This document shows positions 17,371-29,094 of a DNA stretch of 64,000 nt, in pieces. A program made the position numbers and the translations under genes. Position 1 is the stretch's first letter; each line of letters begins with the position of its first letter. Below the pieces are notes generated by a model, which saw only the letters and a list, made by a program, of their open reading frames with translations, had not been told where the DNA came from and did no database searches. Source of the stretch: Guyparkeria sp. SCN-R1 (GTDB lineage: Bacteria > Pseudomonadota > Gammaproteobacteria > Halothiobacillales > Halothiobacillaceae); contig NZ_QZMT01000007.1 in the NCBI RefSeq assembly GCF_003932495.1, forward strand, positions 1 to 64,000, in the 5' to 3' direction.

Positions 17371-19395
17371 ATGTTCCGATTCCGTGTTCCCGCTTCCGCT
17401 CGCGTTTTCGCCCATGGCTTCACCAAGGGGTCCGCCCTGCTGTTGACGCTCGCGCTGCCCCTTGTTCCCGCGCTGGGCGGCGCCAACGAACCCAGCGATG
17501 CCATGGGCTCTGCGCTGGATGACAAGCTGGAAACCGCCCTCGAGGCGATCGAGCGTGGCGATCGCAACGGCCTGGATCAGGCGCTGACGGGTCTTGAAGG
17601 TGCCCGTCACGGCGAACAGGTGACAACGTACCTGGCAGTGCAGTGGCTGCACGAGCGGGTTGAGCAGGAACCGTCGGCCGTGGCCGCCCGGTTGCGAGAG
17701 CATCCCGAGATCCCGTTGATGCCGCGACTCAAGCGCCGATACCTGGATCACCTGGCCGAAACCGAGGCCTGGGGCGAGTACCGGCTTGTCTTCGATCGCG
17801 CCCCAGAAATCGATCCCGGCACCCGGCGCCAGTGCGCCTACTGGCAGGCCGAGCTGACGCTCGACGACGTCTTGAGCGACGAGCAGGCCGACGCTGCCTT
17901 GGCGGTGTGGGAGCGCGGGCGCAGCCAGCCGGAGGCCTGTGATCCGGCATTCGACTGGCTTGATGCCAATGGCTATCTCGACGAATCGGCCTACCGGGCG
18001 CGCGTGCGTGCCGCCGTCGAAGCGGGTCATGATGGTCTGGCGCGCTACCTCGTCCGCCAGGGGCCGACCGGGCTTGCGGCCTACCGCGACCGCTGGATGG
18101 ACCTGCGTGATCGTCCCGCCACGGCCGTGCCGGCGCTGATCGAGGCCGAGGGGGATGCCGAGGAGATTACTCAAGGACTGCTCTGGCTGGCCAAGCGCGA
18201 ACCGGCGCGTGCCCGTGAGTCGCTTTCCCGGGCTCGTTCCCAGGAACTGATCGATGCCGAGCAGGCCGGCAGCGTGGCAAGACTGGCCGCGCTCAAGGCC
18301 GCTTATCTATACGAGCCGCAGGCGCATGAATGGCTGACCGAGGTGCCACTGGCGGCTCGTGACGAGGAGGTCTGGACCTGGACCGTGCGCTCGGCCTTGC
18401 GGCATCTGGACTGGTCACGGGTCAAGGCGTCGATCGATGCCATGCCCGAGGAATTGCGCGAGCGGCGCGAGTGGCGTTACTGGCGGGCCGTCGCCGACGA
18501 TCACCTGGGGCAGTCGACGGCCGCGCGCACGGTCTGGCGCGAGCTGGCCGGCACCCCCGATTATCACGGCTTTTTGGCTGCGGACCGGCTTGGCATCGGC
18601 TACCCCTTGCCCGGGGCCCAAGGCGAGCCGCCGACACCGTCAGACGAGGCCGTCGCGACGCTGGTCGACAATCCCTGGCTGTCGCTCGCCTTTGCCCTCC
18701 ATCGCCTCGATCGTCCCGAAGACGCCCGTCGCCTGTTCAATCACGAGATCGACGGGCTGGGCGACGACGTCCTGCCGGCGCTTGCCTACCTCGCCGACCA
18801 GGCCGACTGGCACGACCGGGCCTCGGTGGTGATTGCCCGCATGGACAAGCTGCACGATCCGGCGTGGTACGCCACCCGCTTTGCCATGCCGCACCGGGCA
18901 CTCGTGGAGGCACAGGCCGAGCGACAAGGCGTGCCGGCCGAATGGGTCTACTCGATCATGCGCCGCGAAAGCCTGTTCATGCGCGACATCGGCTCCGGTG
19001 CCGGCGCGCAGGGCCTGATGCAACTGATGCCGGCCACCGCACGCTGGACCAATCGGCAGGCGGGGTTGGGGGTCTCGCCGAGTCAGTTGGCGGATCCCGG
19101 CACCAATATCGCGCTGGGCACGGCCTACATCGGGCACATGGCCGAACGGTTCGAAGGCCGCTACCCGCTGGCCACCGCCGCCTACAATGCCGGGCCGGGT
19201 CGCATCAAGGGGTGGTTGCCAGAGGTCCCGTTGCCCGGTGATGTCTGGGTCGACACGATCCTGTTCGACGAGACCCGCGCCTATGCGCAGGCGGTGCTCG
19301 CGGGCATGGTGACCTACCGCTGGCGGCTGACCGGCGAGCCGCGACGCCTGGGCGAGTTGCTGTCGGTGGTTAGGCCCGGCGATGATCAGAAATGA
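17371..19395 (+). CDS. slt: Soluble lytic murein transglycosylase
   Basis: Periplasmic enzyme that cleaves peptidoglycan glycan strands to 1,6-anhydro products. The 674-residue protein has a signal peptide to about residue 40, a long alpha-superhelical U-domain, and a C-terminal catalytic domain with the ES motif (MRRESLFMRDIGSGAGAQGL), the MQLMPATA segment, and AYNAGPGR. Length matches Slt70. It is divergent from gluQ across a 174-base gap that holds no other gene. Confidence 0.94.
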   Translation: MFRFRVPASARVFAHGFTKGSALLLTLALPLVPALGGANEPSDAMGSALDDKLETALEAIERGDRNGLDQALTGLEGARHGEQVTTYLAVQWLHERVEQEPSAVAARLREHPEIPLMPRLKRRYLDHLAETEAWGEYRLVFDRAPEIDPGTRRQCAYWQAELTLDDVLSDEQADAALAVWERGRSQPEACDPAFDWLDANGYLDESAYRARVRAAVEAGHDGLARYLVRQGPTGLAAYRDRWMDLRDRPATAVPALIEAEGDAEEITQGLLWLAKREPARARESLSRARSQELIDAEQAGSVARLAALKAAYLYEPQAHEWLTEVPLAARDEEVWTWTVRSALRHLDWSRVKASIDAMPEELRERREWRYWRAVADDHLGQSTAARTVWRELAGTPDYHGFLAADRLGIGYPLPGAQGEPPTPSDEAVATLVDNPWLSLAFALHRLDRPEDARRLFNHEIDGLGDDVLPALAYLADQADWHDRASVVIARMDKLHDPAWYATRFAMPHRALVEAQAERQGVPAEWVYSIMRRESLFMRDIGSGAGAQGLMQLMPATARWTNRQAGLGVSPSQLADPGTNIALGTAYIGHMAERFEGRYPLATAAYNAGPGRIKGWLPEVPLPGDVWVDTILFDETRAYAQAVLAGMVTYRWRLTGEPRRLGELLSVVRPGDDQK

Positions 19396-19450
19396 CCCGG
19401 AATCACTCGGACTGATTCACTTAATTCATTGATGCCATGGAGTCGGGCCC

Positions 19451-21001
19451 TTGTCTGTTGCCACCACGCCACCGAGCTTCCTGTTTTTCGACCTGGAAAC
19501 CACCGGGGCCGACCCGGTCTTTGACCGCCCCCTGCAGTTCGCGGCCATCCGTACCGACATGTCGCTCGAGCCGATCGGCGAGCCGGTGGTCTGGTACGCG
19601 CGTCCCCCAGAGGACTGCCTGGCGCACCCGGCGGCGGTAATGACCACCGGCCTGCTGCCGGATGCCCCGGTGCTGGCCGAGGCCGATAGCGAGGCGAATC
19701 TGGCCAACCGTATCCATCGGCTGGTGAGCCAACCGAACACCTGCGTGGTGGGATTCAACAACCTGCGCTTCGATGCCCCGATGTTGCGTTTTCTGTTCTG
19801 GCGCAATCTGCTCGACCCCTATCGCCACGAATGGGCCGACGGCAACAGCCGCTTCGATGTCCTGGACGCCGCACGCGCCTACCGGGTGCTGGCGCCGGAT
19901 GCACTCAATTGGCCGGTCGGTAGTGACGGTCGGCCGACGCTGCGGCTGTCCGAGCTGTCGGCGGCCAACGGGCTGACGCACGAGAACGCCCACGACGCGC
20001 TCAGCGACGTCGAGGCGACCATTGACCTGGCACGGGCCCTGCGCGATGCCGACCCGGCGCTGTGGGAGCGTCTGCTCGCGGCAAGGGACAAGCGCGAGGT
20101 GGCGCGGGTGGTCGATCAGCCCGATCACGGAGCCTTCCTGCACGTCTCGCCACGTCTGCCGGCGAGGGTGGCCTCGGCATCGATGTTCTCCTCCTTCGGT
20201 CAGGTCGACAACAACCGCAATCGGCGCGAATGCTGGGACCTGCGCTTCGACCCGCTGCCCTGGCTGGATCTGGATGCCGAGCAGTGGGCCGAGCGTCGCT
20301 TCCTGAAGAACCCGCCAATCGATGCCGAACGCGACTGGGATGATCTGCGCCTGCCGATCAAGTCGATTCACCTCAACCGGGTGCCGGTCGTCCTGTCGGC
20401 CGAGGCGCTCGAGCGCGACGGGGTGGCCCAGCGCATGGTGATCGATCGCAGGCGGATCGACGAGCATGCCGAGTCTTTCCGGAGTCACTTCGATGCCCTG
20501 CGCGAACGCCTGTTGGGGGCGTTGGCGCAGACCGAGGGCGAGTTCCCACCCCGGCCGGCCGAACAGTCGCTTTACGCGGGCTTCGTGCCCAATGCCGACC
20601 GGCGCCACCTCGAGGACTGGTGGGGGCGCGCACGGAGCCTGCGGTCGCGGCACGACGCGATCGCTCATGCACGAGACCTGCTTGCCTGGTCGTTCGAGGA
20701 CCCGCGCCTGCCGGACCTGGTGGAGGGCTTTGTCGCCCGCAATCTGCCCGAGGCGCTGGATGCGGCCACCGCGGAACGATGGAGGAGCCGGCTGGTCGAT
20801 CAATTGCGACCCGGGCAGCGGACCGAGCAAGTCGAAGGGGCGGACATCGGCAAGGCGCGTGACTTCCCCTCGCTGTTCGCAGAGGTCGAGCGTCTGGCCA
20901 CCGATGATCACTGGTCGCCTGAACAGCGCGCGCTGCTCGATCCATATCGGCGATGGCTCGAGGAACGCGAGCGGGCGGTGGCCAACGGCGCCGGCAGGTG
21001 A
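19451..21001 (+). CDS. sbcB: Exodeoxyribonuclease I
   Basis: Processive 3'-5' single-strand DNA exonuclease of the DEDDh family, used in recombination and mismatch repair. The 516-residue protein has Exo I motif FFDLETTGADP near the start, Exo II GFNNLRFDAPML, and Exo III HDALSDVEATIDLA. The start appears to be TTG at 19451: an in-frame stop lies at 19430 with no ATG or GTG between, and GGAG lies eight bases upstream of the TTG. Confidence 0.93.
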   Translation: MSVATTPPSFLFFDLETTGADPVFDRPLQFAAIRTDMSLEPIGEPVVWYARPPEDCLAHPAAVMTTGLLPDAPVLAEADSEANLANRIHRLVSQPNTCVVGFNNLRFDAPMLRFLFWRNLLDPYRHEWADGNSRFDVLDAARAYRVLAPDALNWPVGSDGRPTLRLSELSAANGLTHENAHDALSDVEATIDLARALRDADPALWERLLAARDKREVARVVDQPDHGAFLHVSPRLPARVASASMFSSFGQVDNNRNRRECWDLRFDPLPWLDLDAEQWAERRFLKNPPIDAERDWDDLRLPIKSIHLNRVPVVLSAEALERDGVAQRMVIDRRRIDEHAESFRSHFDALRERLLGALAQTEGEFPPRPAEQSLYAGFVPNADRRHLEDWWGRARSLRSRHDAIAHARDLLAWSFEDPRLPDLVEGFVARNLPEALDAATAERWRSRLVDQLRPGQRTEQVEGADIGKARDFPSLFAEVERLATDDHWSPEQRALLDPYRRWLEERERAVANGAGR

Positions 21002-21106
21002 TTCCGAACTTCCCGGACGGCAGCCAAGGGACGGCAATTCAGTCACTTGCACTCAAGTGAACGGGCGGCAGGCCGATAACCGGACAGGGAACACGAGGAA
21101 TCCAGC

Positions 21107-21745
21107 ATGAGCTTTACGGTCTTTGGTCGCGGGGTCAGCGACGGGGTGACGATCGACGAGGCGACGTCACCCGGCCTGCTGCGCCCGCCGATGATGGTCG
21201 AGCCGCCGCCGGCGGTCCGCGAGGACCAGGCCGGTACGCCGTTCGCGCTGGATCGTGAGGCTCGCAGCCCCCGGGGTGACTCGCTGCGTGCCTATCGAGA
21301 GGCCGCCGGGCAGGTCAACCGGGAGCCGGCGCCGGTGTCGGTGGCCGAGCAGATCATGTCGCGCCCGGCGCTGACCATTGGCATCAACGACACGGTGGGG
21401 CGCGCGCGTGACCTCATGGCCGAGCGTCGCATCGGCCTGTTGCCGGTGATGGGGGAGGACGGGCGCATCGAGGCGGTCATCACCCGGGGGGATATCACGC
21501 GCCAGCGGATTCGTTACTCGGATCTGGCCAAGATGCCGGTGGGGGCGATCGCCCGCTTCGAGGTGTTGACGGCCGGCCCCCAGACCAACGTCCGCGAACT
21601 GGCCCGGGTGCTGCTTGAACAGGACATTCGTGGCATGCCGATCGTCGACCAGGCCGAAGACCCGCCCCGGGTCATCGGCGTGGTGACGCGTAGCGACATC
21701 CTGCGTACCTTGATCAACTACGCGCCGCTCGAACTCTGGCTCTAG
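21107..21745 (+). CDS. CBS-pair domain protein
   Basis: A 212-residue cytoplasmic protein. After about 85 low-complexity residues come two CBS domains (about 88-145 and 152-208), with the typical IMSRPALTIGINDTVGRA, GLLPVMGEDGRIEAVITRGD, and IRGMPIVDQ...GVVTRSDILRTL. CBS pairs usually bind adenine nucleotides and regulate partners. No enzymatic domain is attached, and the neighbours do not identify a partner. GAGGAATCCAGC precedes the ATG. Confidence 0.88.
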   Translation: MSFTVFGRGVSDGVTIDEATSPGLLRPPMMVEPPPAVREDQAGTPFALDREARSPRGDSLRAYREAAGQVNREPAPVSVAEQIMSRPALTIGINDTVGRARDLMAERRIGLLPVMGEDGRIEAVITRGDITRQRIRYSDLAKMPVGAIARFEVLTAGPQTNVRELARVLLEQDIRGMPIVDQAEDPPRVIGVVTRSDILRTLINYAPLELWL

Positions 21746-21763
21746 TACCGTTCCGGTAGGGGG

Positions 21764-22192
21764 TCAGATGGCCGGCGTCGTGCCTTGGCGTTGCGCCAGT
21801 GCACAGCTGTCGCTGTAGGCATCGCGCATCAGGTTGAAGCAGGTGGCCAGGAACAAGCTCTGCAGTTCCACGAACTCGTCAAAGGATTCCCGCTCGGCCT
21901 GTTGGCCACCTTCGGCGCTGGTGAGCAGCGTGTCGGCGGACTTGTGCATCTGCACGTGCAGTTGGTGGACCTTGTTGAATTCGCCCTGACGTCCCGGCGG
22001 GGCGCCGTGGCTTTCCAGAAAGCGGCCGAAACGGCATTCATGCTCGCTCAGTGCCGGCCGCGGCGTGCCATACAACAGCACCGCCATGATTCGTGAGTAC
22101 CAGTCGAAATGCCAGTAGGTGACTTCCTCGAAGCCGTCGATGAAGGCCTGGTAGTCGAACGGTTCCGGCAGGTTCGGGGACGATGCACTCAT
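21764..22192 (-). CDS. Free-standing CZB (chemoreceptor zinc-binding) domain protein
   Basis: A 142-residue protein that consists almost wholly of a CZB-like domain. Candidate zinc ligands are His28 (YWHFDW), Cys53 (HECRFGRFL) and His79/His83 (HVQMHKSA), the same His-Cys-His-x3-His order as the CZB domain of the zinc-responsive diguanylate cyclase DgcZ. There is no attached receptor, GGDEF or kinase domain. The start at 22192 (MSASSPN) is chosen because the upstream extension runs into the repeat element at 22233-22511. It converges with the CBS protein gene 18 bases away. Confidence 0.75.
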   Translation of the reverse strand: MSASSPNLPEPFDYQAFIDGFEEVTYWHFDWYSRIMAVLLYGTPRPALSEHECRFGRFLESHGAPPGRQGEFNKVHQLHVQMHKSADTLLTSAEGGQQAERESFDEFVELQSLFLATCFNLMRDAYSDSCALAQRQGTTPAI

Positions 22193-22232
22193 GAGTGATT
22201 TCACTTGCGGTGTGGGGCGTGGGGTCAGTCTA

Positions 22233-22511
22233 GGGAAGGTCTGCAGGAATAGCCAATGCCTCTGCGGGTCGCCAGGCGTCCAGATGCAAGGCGCAGTGCG
22301 CCGCCCAATGGCCGTCGCCATTGGCAAGCGCTGCAACACCGCAGATGGGCGCCTGGCGGCCCGCCCGAAGGGGCTTACCGGCTTGCCCGCCCTCGGTATT
22401 GCCGATTCTCGCCGGGCCCTCGTTATCATATTGGGCCCGCCTTCGAATCGGCGCCTTGATGGCGAAGAAGCCGGTAAGCCAGAGGCATTGGCTATTCGTG
22501 CAGACCTTCCC
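22233..22511. repeat. MITE-like inverted-repeat element, full-size copy with two internal arms
   Basis: A 279-bp non-coding element. The 31-bp ends (22233-22263, 22481-22511) are inverted copies matching at 30 of 31 positions and begin GGGAAGGTCTGCA. TA flanks both sides (22231-22232, 22512-22513). Two inverted-repeat arms fill the interior: arm 1 stems 22265-22278 / 22350-22363 (one mismatch, with a smaller CCAATGG/CCATTGG hairpin inside) and arm 2 stems 22372-22384 / 22468-22480 (perfect, with GCCGATTC/GAATCGGC nested). It lies in the gap upstream of the CZB gene. The remaining 85 bases to cbbY show nothing. Confidence 0.85.
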
Positions 22512-22596
22512 TAAGCGATTTCATTTCGCCCTGACAGGCTGATTCGAACATTCGGCCATGACGACTTGATGTCGCCAGGGCGGTATCGAATGCGGA

Positions 22597-23352
22597 CTAG
22601 CCGTCCATCAGCCCGGCCAGATAATGCAGATCGACCACGCCGTTGTCGGGGGCGGGGCCGGCAAGCGTTTCGGCGGGGGCGCCCGGTTCGCCCAGCTGTG
22701 AGAGCACGGCAATTGCCCCGTCGAAATCGTCCCCGGCGGTGTAGTCGTTGATCGTGACCAGGACCGGGATGTCGGCGGCGCAGGCCGAGCGCACCCCGTT
22801 GGCCGAGTCCTCGAGCGCAATGGTTTCACCCGGGGCCAAGTCCATCTTCTCGAGCGTCCAGGTGTAGATGTCCGGGGCGGGCTTTTTCTTCGGGACGATG
22901 TCGCCGGCGGCGATCACCTCGAACCAGTCGGGGCTGTCATCGCCCAGCGTGGCGCGCAGCAGGCCGGTCACGTTCTCCGGGGTGGTGGTCGTGGTGATGG
23001 CCAGGCGCATGCCGGCATCACGGGCCTCGTCGATCAGTCGCTTTACCCCGGGGCGCAGCGGGATCTCGCCGCGCTGCAAGAGCTCGAGGTAATGCGCCGT
23101 CTTGGCCTTGTGCAACCCGGCGATCCAGGTGGTCAGGTCATCGACGGCGGGCAGCGTGGGGGCATGGGTGTCGATGAAGTGCCGGATGCGCTCCTTGCCG
23201 CCGGTGACGGTCAAGAGCTCGCCGTAGGTGGGAATGTCCCAGTGCCAGTCCAGCCCGGCCTCGCGGAAGGCGAGGTTGAAGGCGACGCGGTGGCCGTCGC
23301 GTTCGGTGTCGGCCAAGGTGCCGTCGACGTCGAAAAGGATTGCGTGCAGCAT
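22597..23352 (-). CDS. cbbY: CbbY-type HAD phosphatase
   Basis: A 251-residue HAD-family phosphatase with the nucleophile motif FDVDGTLADTERDGH at residues 7-21, a helical cap, and the later motifs TTTTPENV and EDSANGVRSA. The N-terminal ADTERDGHRVAFNLAF segment is typical of CbbY, which removes xylulose-1,5-bisphosphate, a Rubisco inhibitor. Other HAD sugar phosphatases cannot be excluded. If correct it implies a Calvin cycle encoded elsewhere. It is divergent from a membrane-protein gene. Confidence 0.85.
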   Translation of the reverse strand: MLHAILFDVDGTLADTERDGHRVAFNLAFREAGLDWHWDIPTYGELLTVTGGKERIRHFIDTHAPTLPAVDDLTTWIAGLHKAKTAHYLELLQRGEIPLRPGVKRLIDEARDAGMRLAITTTTTPENVTGLLRATLGDDSPDWFEVIAAGDIVPKKKPAPDIYTWTLEKMDLAPGETIALEDSANGVRSACAADIPVLVTINDYTAGDDFDGAIAVLSQLGEPGAPAETLAGPAPDNGVVDLHYLAGLMDG

Positions 23353-23435
23353 GCGGGGTCCGTGCGTTTGTGGTTACCATTGGGCCCGTCCGTCGACAGA
23401 CGGGTCGAGAATCGAAACGAACGAGAGTCTACTCA

Positions 23436-24230
23436 ATGCGCAAACGACCGGCCAGTTCCGGTGCCCGCTGGATTGCGGGTGGCTGGCAGCTTTTGAAGAC
23501 CCGCCCGGGTCTCGTGATCGGCAGCGTGCTGCTGATGTACCTGTTGGTGTTCCTGACCAGTTTCGTGCCGTTGATCGGCATGGGGGCCGGCTATTTGATC
23601 GCACCGATCCTCGGCGGTGGCGTGATCGTGATCTTTGCCCGCATCGCCGAGATCCTCGAGCGGGCCGAAGATGAGCCGCTGGCCCGCGAGCAGCCGATCG
23701 GTTTCGATCTGCTGTTCTCGCAGTTCTCCGGGCAGGCGCCGTGGCGCCCCTTGCTGGGGCTGGGTGGCGTGACGATCCTGGTGAACCTCGCCATCCTGCT
23801 TCTGTTGGCGGCCTTTCTCACCGCGGCAATGCCGGAGGGCGGTATGGCCGCCCTGAACGACCCTGAGACCACCGACAGCGAACGCCTGTCGCAATTGCTG
23901 CCCATCCTGACCTCGGGGTCGGCCATGGGTATCTGGCTGGCGGTCATCGTGATCTACGTGCTCTATCTCTCGGCGATGCTGTTCGCCATCCCGCGGGTGG
24001 TGCTCGCCCAGGCGAGTCTGACCGCGGCGCTGGTGACCAGCTTTCGCGCCGTCTGGATCAACTGGTTGCCGATGCTGATTTTCGGCCTGATCTGGCTTGC
24101 CCTGTTCATGACCATACCCCTGACCGCGGGGTTGAGCGCGATCCTGCTGGTGCCCTGGGCATGGGCGGCGCTGTATGCCGCCTACGTCTCCATCTTTCCG
24201 GCCGAGGAGCCGCACGTCGAGGTGGGCTGA
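23436..24230 (+). CDS. Inner-membrane protein, BPSS1780-like family
   Basis: A 264-residue integral membrane protein. The N-terminus (GARWIAGGWQLLKTRPGL) matches my memory of the uncharacterised BPSS1780 family. Hydrophobic stretches at about residues 25-65 (two close helices), 115-140, 180-205 and 220-250 suggest five or six membrane segments. ATG 23436 is chosen over the upstream reading, which overlaps cbbY. No function is known. It converges with slyD at a strong terminator. Confidence 0.75.
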   Translation: MRKRPASSGARWIAGGWQLLKTRPGLVIGSVLLMYLLVFLTSFVPLIGMGAGYLIAPILGGGVIVIFARIAEILERAEDEPLAREQPIGFDLLFSQFSGQAPWRPLLGLGGVTILVNLAILLLLAAFLTAAMPEGGMAALNDPETTDSERLSQLLPILTSGSAMGIWLAVIVIYVLYLSAMLFAIPRVVLAQASLTAALVTSFRAVWINWLPMLIFGLIWLALFMTIPLTAGLSAILLVPWAWAALYAAYVSIFPAEEPHVEVG

Positions 24231-24278
24231 GGTTGCGCGGGCCGCGCCGGGCCCATCCAGGTGATCTTCAGGCAAACA

Positions 24279-24308
24279 AAAAGGCAGCGTGCCAGCACGC
24301 TGCCTTTT
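24279..24308. terminator. Bidirectional intrinsic terminator
   Basis: A 13-bp perfect stem AAAAGGCAGCGTG / CACGCTGCCTTTT with CCAG loop. T-rich on both exits (TTTTCTTCTT on plus; TTTTTGTTTG on minus). It sits between the convergent membrane-protein gene and slyD. Confidence 0.92.
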
Positions 24309-24350
24309 CTTCTTGGTCGTTCCGGACCGCGTCCGGATCGCCGCGCTCGA

Positions 24351-24833
24351 TCAGTGCTCGTGACCGCCCGGGCCATGGACGTGACCGTGCTCGATCTCTT
24401 CCTCGGAGGCCGGACGCACGTCCTTGATCTCGACGTCGAAGTGCAGGGTCTCGCCGGCGAGTTCGTGGTTGCCGTCGAGGGTGATCTCGTCGCCGTTGAC
24501 GTCCTTGATGGTCACCACGGTGACGCCGCCTTCGGTCTGGGCCTGGAAGCGCATGCCCGGCTCGATCTCGTCGACGCCCTGGAACATGGAGCGCGGCACG
24601 GTCTGGATCATTTCCTCGTTGCGCTCGCCGTAGGCATCGGCAGGCTCGATCGAGACGGACAGGGTGTCACCGACCGCCTTGTCGTCCAGCGCCTTCTCCA
24701 GGCCCGGGATGATGTTCTGGTGGCCGTGCAGGTAGGCCAGCGGGCCGGTCTGCTCGGAGCTGTCCATGACTTCTCCGGCATCGTTTTTCAGGGTGTAGTC
24801 GATGGAAACGACGTGGTCGTTTTGAACTTGCAT
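24351..24833 (-). CDS. slyD: SlyD-type FKBP peptidyl-prolyl isomerase
   Basis: A 160-residue cytoplasmic FKBP prolyl isomerase and chaperone. The start YTLKNDAGEVMDSSE, the GPLAYLHG...IIPGLEKAL segment, and the inserted-in-flap domain AYGERNEEMIQTVPR are typical. A short His-rich tail (HGHVHGPGGHEH) could bind nickel, but it is shorter and lacks the cysteines of E. coli SlyD. It ends at the bidirectional terminator. galU lies upstream on the same strand after 102 bases. Confidence 0.93.
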   Translation of the reverse strand: MQVQNDHVVSIDYTLKNDAGEVMDSSEQTGPLAYLHGHQNIIPGLEKALDDKAVGDTLSVSIEPADAYGERNEEMIQTVPRSMFQGVDEIEPGMRFQAQTEGGVTVVTIKDVNGDEITLDGNHELAGETLHFDVEIKDVRPASEEEIEHGHVHGPGGHEH

Positions 24834-24935
24834 TGATTTGCCTCGCGTGGACGGCTGTGAATGTCGGGGACGCTTCCGAATCCTTCTGCGACGTCAGGAT
24901 CGATGAGAGATTCCCCGGACGCGCGGGCTGGCGCC

Positions 24936-25757
24936 CTAGCGCGTGCTGAGGTGATAGAAGTGGTTAGTGGCGGCGACGAAGCCCGATGGGCTGCCGCAGT
25001 CGAAACGCCGTCCCTTGAACCGATACGCGATCACCTTGCCTTGTTCAGCCTGCTCGCGCAAGGCGTCGGTGATCTGTATCTCGCCGCCGGTGCCCGGCGG
25101 GGTGTCCCGCAGGATGTCGAAGATGTCCGGGGTCAGGATGTAGCGGCCGATGATGGCGAGATTGCCCGGCGCATCCTCCGCACTGGGCTTTTCCACCATG
25201 TCGGTGACTTGGATGACGTCGTCGTCGATCGGGGTGCCGCCGATGATGCCGTACTTGTGGATGTCCTGTTCGGGGACCTCTTCGACGGCGATCACCGAGC
25301 ACTGGTGGCGCTCGTAGATGGTGGCCATCTGCGCCATGATTCCGACCGGCGAGCCGACACACAGGTCGTCGGCCAGGACCACCCCGAACGGTTCGTGGCC
25401 GATCAGACGCTCGCCGGTCAGGATCGCGTGCCCCAGGCCGAGCATTTCCAGCTGGCGGGTGTAGGAGAAGGTGCAGTTGTCGATCAGGCGGTCGATCGAG
25501 GCGAGCAGAGACTCCTTCTTGGTGCCGCGGATCTGATGCTCGAGTTCGTAGTTGACGTCGAAATGATCCTCCAGCGCCCGCTTGCCGCGCCCGGTCACCA
25601 TGGCCATCTGGGTCATGCCGGCCTCAAAGGCCTCCTCGACACCGTACTGGATCAGCGGGCGGTCGAGGATCGGCAGCATTTCCTTGGGCATAACCTTGGT
25701 GGCGGGCAGGAACCGGGTGCCATACCCGGCGGCAGGAAACAGGCACTTGTCGATCAT
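24936..25757 (-). CDS. galU: UTP-glucose-1-phosphate uridylyltransferase
   Basis: Makes UDP-glucose for envelope polysaccharides. The 273-residue nucleotidyltransferase begins with AAGYGTRFLPATKVMPKEML (residues 8-27), the UTP-binding and catalytic loop, and contains VLADDLC and VEKPSAEDAPGNLA, typical of GalU. It ends a minus-strand run wrbA-DUF2069-galU: the DUF2069 stop is two bases before its start, so the three are probably co-transcribed. Confidence 0.95.
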   Translation of the reverse strand: MIDKCLFPAAGYGTRFLPATKVMPKEMLPILDRPLIQYGVEEAFEAGMTQMAMVTGRGKRALEDHFDVNYELEHQIRGTKKESLLASIDRLIDNCTFSYTRQLEMLGLGHAILTGERLIGHEPFGVVLADDLCVGSPVGIMAQMATIYERHQCSVIAVEEVPEQDIHKYGIIGGTPIDDDVIQVTDMVEKPSAEDAPGNLAIIGRYILTPDIFDILRDTPPGTGGEIQITDALREQAEQGKVIAYRFKGRRFDCGSPSGFVAATNHFYHLSTR

Positions 25758-25759
25758 CG

Positions 25760-26187
25760 TCAGTCCTCTGATTTGAAGTTTGTTTGTTCGGGGCGGCTAC
25801 GGGCCACCGTGTTTCGGGCCTTCAGGTATCGCCGCCGCTTGATGCTGTGCCACCAGGCGGCCAGGAAGGCGAGCGTCGAAGCGGCCGCGATCAACAGGTG
25901 CCAGCCGCGATCGGCCGCCACGGCCCAGGCATCGGTGGCCGAGATCAGCAGGTAAAACAGGGCGACCAACGCCGCCCAGATCATGGTCTTGTAATGCCCG
26001 AGCCACAGGCCGGGTAAAACGACGATCGCCGGCAGCAGCATCAGAATGGTGGTCAGGCCCGTCGGGCGGATCTCGGCGCGACCCGCGAACCACAGACCGA
26101 GATACCCCGCGATCACGGCGAGCAGCCCGAGCACCATTACCCGCACTGGCCAGATCGGCAATCCTTCGCTGGTGTGACCGGCAAACA

Positions 26188-26188
<1 letters not shown>
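25760..26188 (-). CDS. DUF2069-type inner-membrane protein
   Basis: A 142-residue protein with four predicted membrane helices (about residues 15-35, 42-65, 70-90 and 95-115) and a basic C-terminus (KRRRYLKARN). Spacing and size suit DUF2069. Its ATG overlaps the wrbA stop by one base (TGATG), and in many gammaproteobacteria a DUF2069 gene lies next to wrbA, which supports both calls. Function is unknown. Confidence 0.78.
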
Positions 26189-29090
<2,902 letters not shown>

Positions 29091-29094
<4 letters not shown>

